A stretch of DNA of 64,000 nt from Candidatus Poribacteria bacterium. Lineage in GTDB: Bacteria > Poribacteria > WGA-4E > WGA-3G. A model generated the notes under the pieces. That model was not told the origin of the DNA and did no database searches. It saw only the letters and a program-made list of their open reading frames with translations. Shown here one piece after another: positions 63,063 through 64,000 of this stretch; position 1 is the stretch's first letter; the number at the start of each line of letters is the position of its first letter. The stretch lies in contig JAGFCA010000017.1 of the NCBI GenBank assembly GCA_022394755.1, forward strand, positions 1 through 64,000, written 5' to 3'. Position numbers and translations under genes: made by a program.

Positions 63063-64000
63063 GTGGCAACTACACATACCAATTCTCAAGGAACACCGTT
63101 AGTAATTCCTGCATCCGAAACCGCAGAAAATATGGTGAAGGTAGCAGTGAATTTCCTTGATGGACTATCACCAGAATTACGAGAGAAAGCGAGTGAACCG
63201 TTTGACGGTAATGAGAGATTTCGGTGGCACTATATCCCTATTGAAATGTGGGAACGTCAGGGTGTATCATTACAAATGTTGAATGATAAACAGAGGGAAT
63301 TAGCATTTGCTCTCATGGCAAGCGGTTTGAGTGCCAAAGGATATGAAAAAGCTAAGGCTATAATCAATTTGGAAACTACTCTTGGGGAAATAGAAAAAGC
63401 ATCAGGAGAAGGGAAACTTGAACGTAATCCTGAATACTATTTCTTTACAATATTTGGTGATCCATCTGGAAATGGTGCATGGGGATGGCGTACAGAAGGT
63501 CATCATATTTCATTGAATTTTACAATTGTTAATCGGGAGCTTATTTCACCTAATCCATTTTTCTTTGGGTCTAATCCTGCTGAAGTCTTGCAAGGTGAGA
63601 AAAAAGGGGTACGCGTTCTCTCAGCAGAAGAAGATCTTGGACGTCAACTTCTCATTAGTCTAAATGCAGATCAAAAGGCTAATGCAGTAATAGAATCAGA
63701 GGCACCAGCAGATATACTTACGCGCAATGCTCCAAAAGTAGAGTTTGATGCTGTCGAGGGCTTAGCAGTCGAAGGAATGCAAACTCAACAACGTGAACTT
63801 TTGATGCAACTTGTTCATGTATATATAGATAGACTTCCAGATGAGATGGCAGAGATTGAACGGCAGAAACTACGTGAAGGTAGTTTTAACGATATACATT
63901 TTGCATGGGCAGGCGGCGAAGAAAGAAGGATGCCGCACTACTATCGCTTACACAGTCCGTTTTTCTTCGTAGAATATGATAATACTCAGAATGATGCCAA
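63063..64000 (+). CDS. DUF3500 family protein (5' part)
   Basis: Starts with GTG at 63063, preceded by GGAGG 7 bases upstream, and runs open to the window edge (312 codons seen). Recognised as DUF3500 from the overall pattern: ASETAENMVKVAVNFLDGLS, RWHYIPIEMWERQGVSL, QRELAFALMASGLSAKGYEKA, YYFFTIFGDPSGNGAWGWR and EGHHISLNFT, and later IHFAWAGGEERRMPHYYRLHSP. The family has no established function; its members often lie near secreted or metabolic genes. No signal peptide is apparent. Divergent from the ECF sigma operon. Confidence 0.85.
   Translation, partial: MATTHTNSQGTPLVIPASETAENMVKVAVNFLDGLSPELREKASEPFDGNERFRWHYIPIEMWERQGVSLQMLNDKQRELAFALMASGLSAKGYEKAKAIINLETTLGEIEKASGEGKLERNPEYYFFTIFGDPSGNGAWGWRTEGHHISLNFTIVNRELISPNPFFFGSNPAEVLQGEKKGVRVLSAEEDLGRQLLISLNADQKANAVIESEAPADILTRNAPKVEFDAVEGLAVEGMQTQQRELLMQLVHVYIDRLPDEMAEIERQKLREGSFNDIHFAWAGGEERRMPHYYRLHSPFFFVEYDNTQNDA

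Noticed and set aside
1..64000. tRNA or rRNA genes
   Set aside because: I looked for T-loop (GGTTCGAATCC-like) and conserved rRNA segments on both strands by eye and found none; a covariance-model scan would be decisive.

Overview
The window is visibly AT-rich, gene-dense, and of Gram-negative type: many lipoprotein signals, a type II signal peptidase, Tat components, and secreted proteins with no sortase or cell-wall anchors. Its mix of secreted WD40 and TPR proteins, phytanoyl-CoA dioxygenase (PhyH) enzymes, Gfo/Idh/MocA oxidoreductases, ThuA, a sugar 3-epimerase-like protein, a sulfatase-fold enzyme, DUF6785 and DUF3500 resembles Candidatus Poribacteria and neighbouring lineages of the Planctomycetes/Latescibacteria type. 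That placement is an inference from gene content, not a tested one. No rRNA, tRNA, CRISPR array, insertion sequence or phage gene was seen.

Layout. 1-10.7 kb: a small valine-rich lipoprotein, an empty AT-rich stretch with a direct repeat, a redoxin-cytochrome fusion, a sugar epimerase, a TolB-M28-PDZ peptidase and an orphan periplasmic binding lipoprotein. 11.4-26.7 kb: a minus-strand run of about 16 housekeeping genes (tatA, tatC, zinc-ribbon coiled coil, cupin, pgeF, small membrane protein, yggS, proC, yggT, an ileS-like gene, lspA, a secreted hypothetical, fmt, PASTA, rpe, rsmE, mtaB and an EEP lipoprotein). 27-37.4 kb: a catabolic-looking set (oxidoreductase, ABC-2 permease, DUF6785 transporter-like protein, ThuA, PhyH) and then argH-pyrF-sulfatase-fold. 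37.4-49.5 kb: three paralogous secreted WD40 genes, one split by an in-frame TGA and one fused to a trypsin-like protease, followed by a TPR gene pair predicted to lie on both sides of the membrane. 49.7-64 kb: oxidoreductases, a PhyH-HD gene pair, truA, a frameshifted SpoIVB-type (S55) gene with hexapeptide repeats, an SDR, folD, an ECF sigma/anti-sigma/TPR operon, and the start of a DUF3500 gene.

The most striking observations are these. (1) A full-length isoleucyl-tRNA synthetase homologue sits at the conserved ileS-lspA position but has lost the HIGH and KMSKS motifs and the editing-site residues while keeping its zinc knots and anticodon-binding fold. (2) A PhyH dioxygenase and an HD protein with a six-ligand, dinuclear-type metal set are adjacent, an arrangement like the PhnY/PhnZ organophosphonate oxidation pair. 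(3) A WD40-HtrA-type protease fusion lies in a WD40 paralogue cluster. (4) Two large secreted-protein genes are each broken by one small lesion (a TGA in place of a probable Trp codon, and a one-base loss in a homopolymer).

Start codons were moved from the longest possible reading frame where a ribosome binding site or the family N-terminus favoured another start. Non-ATG starts (TTG, GTG) are fairly common here.
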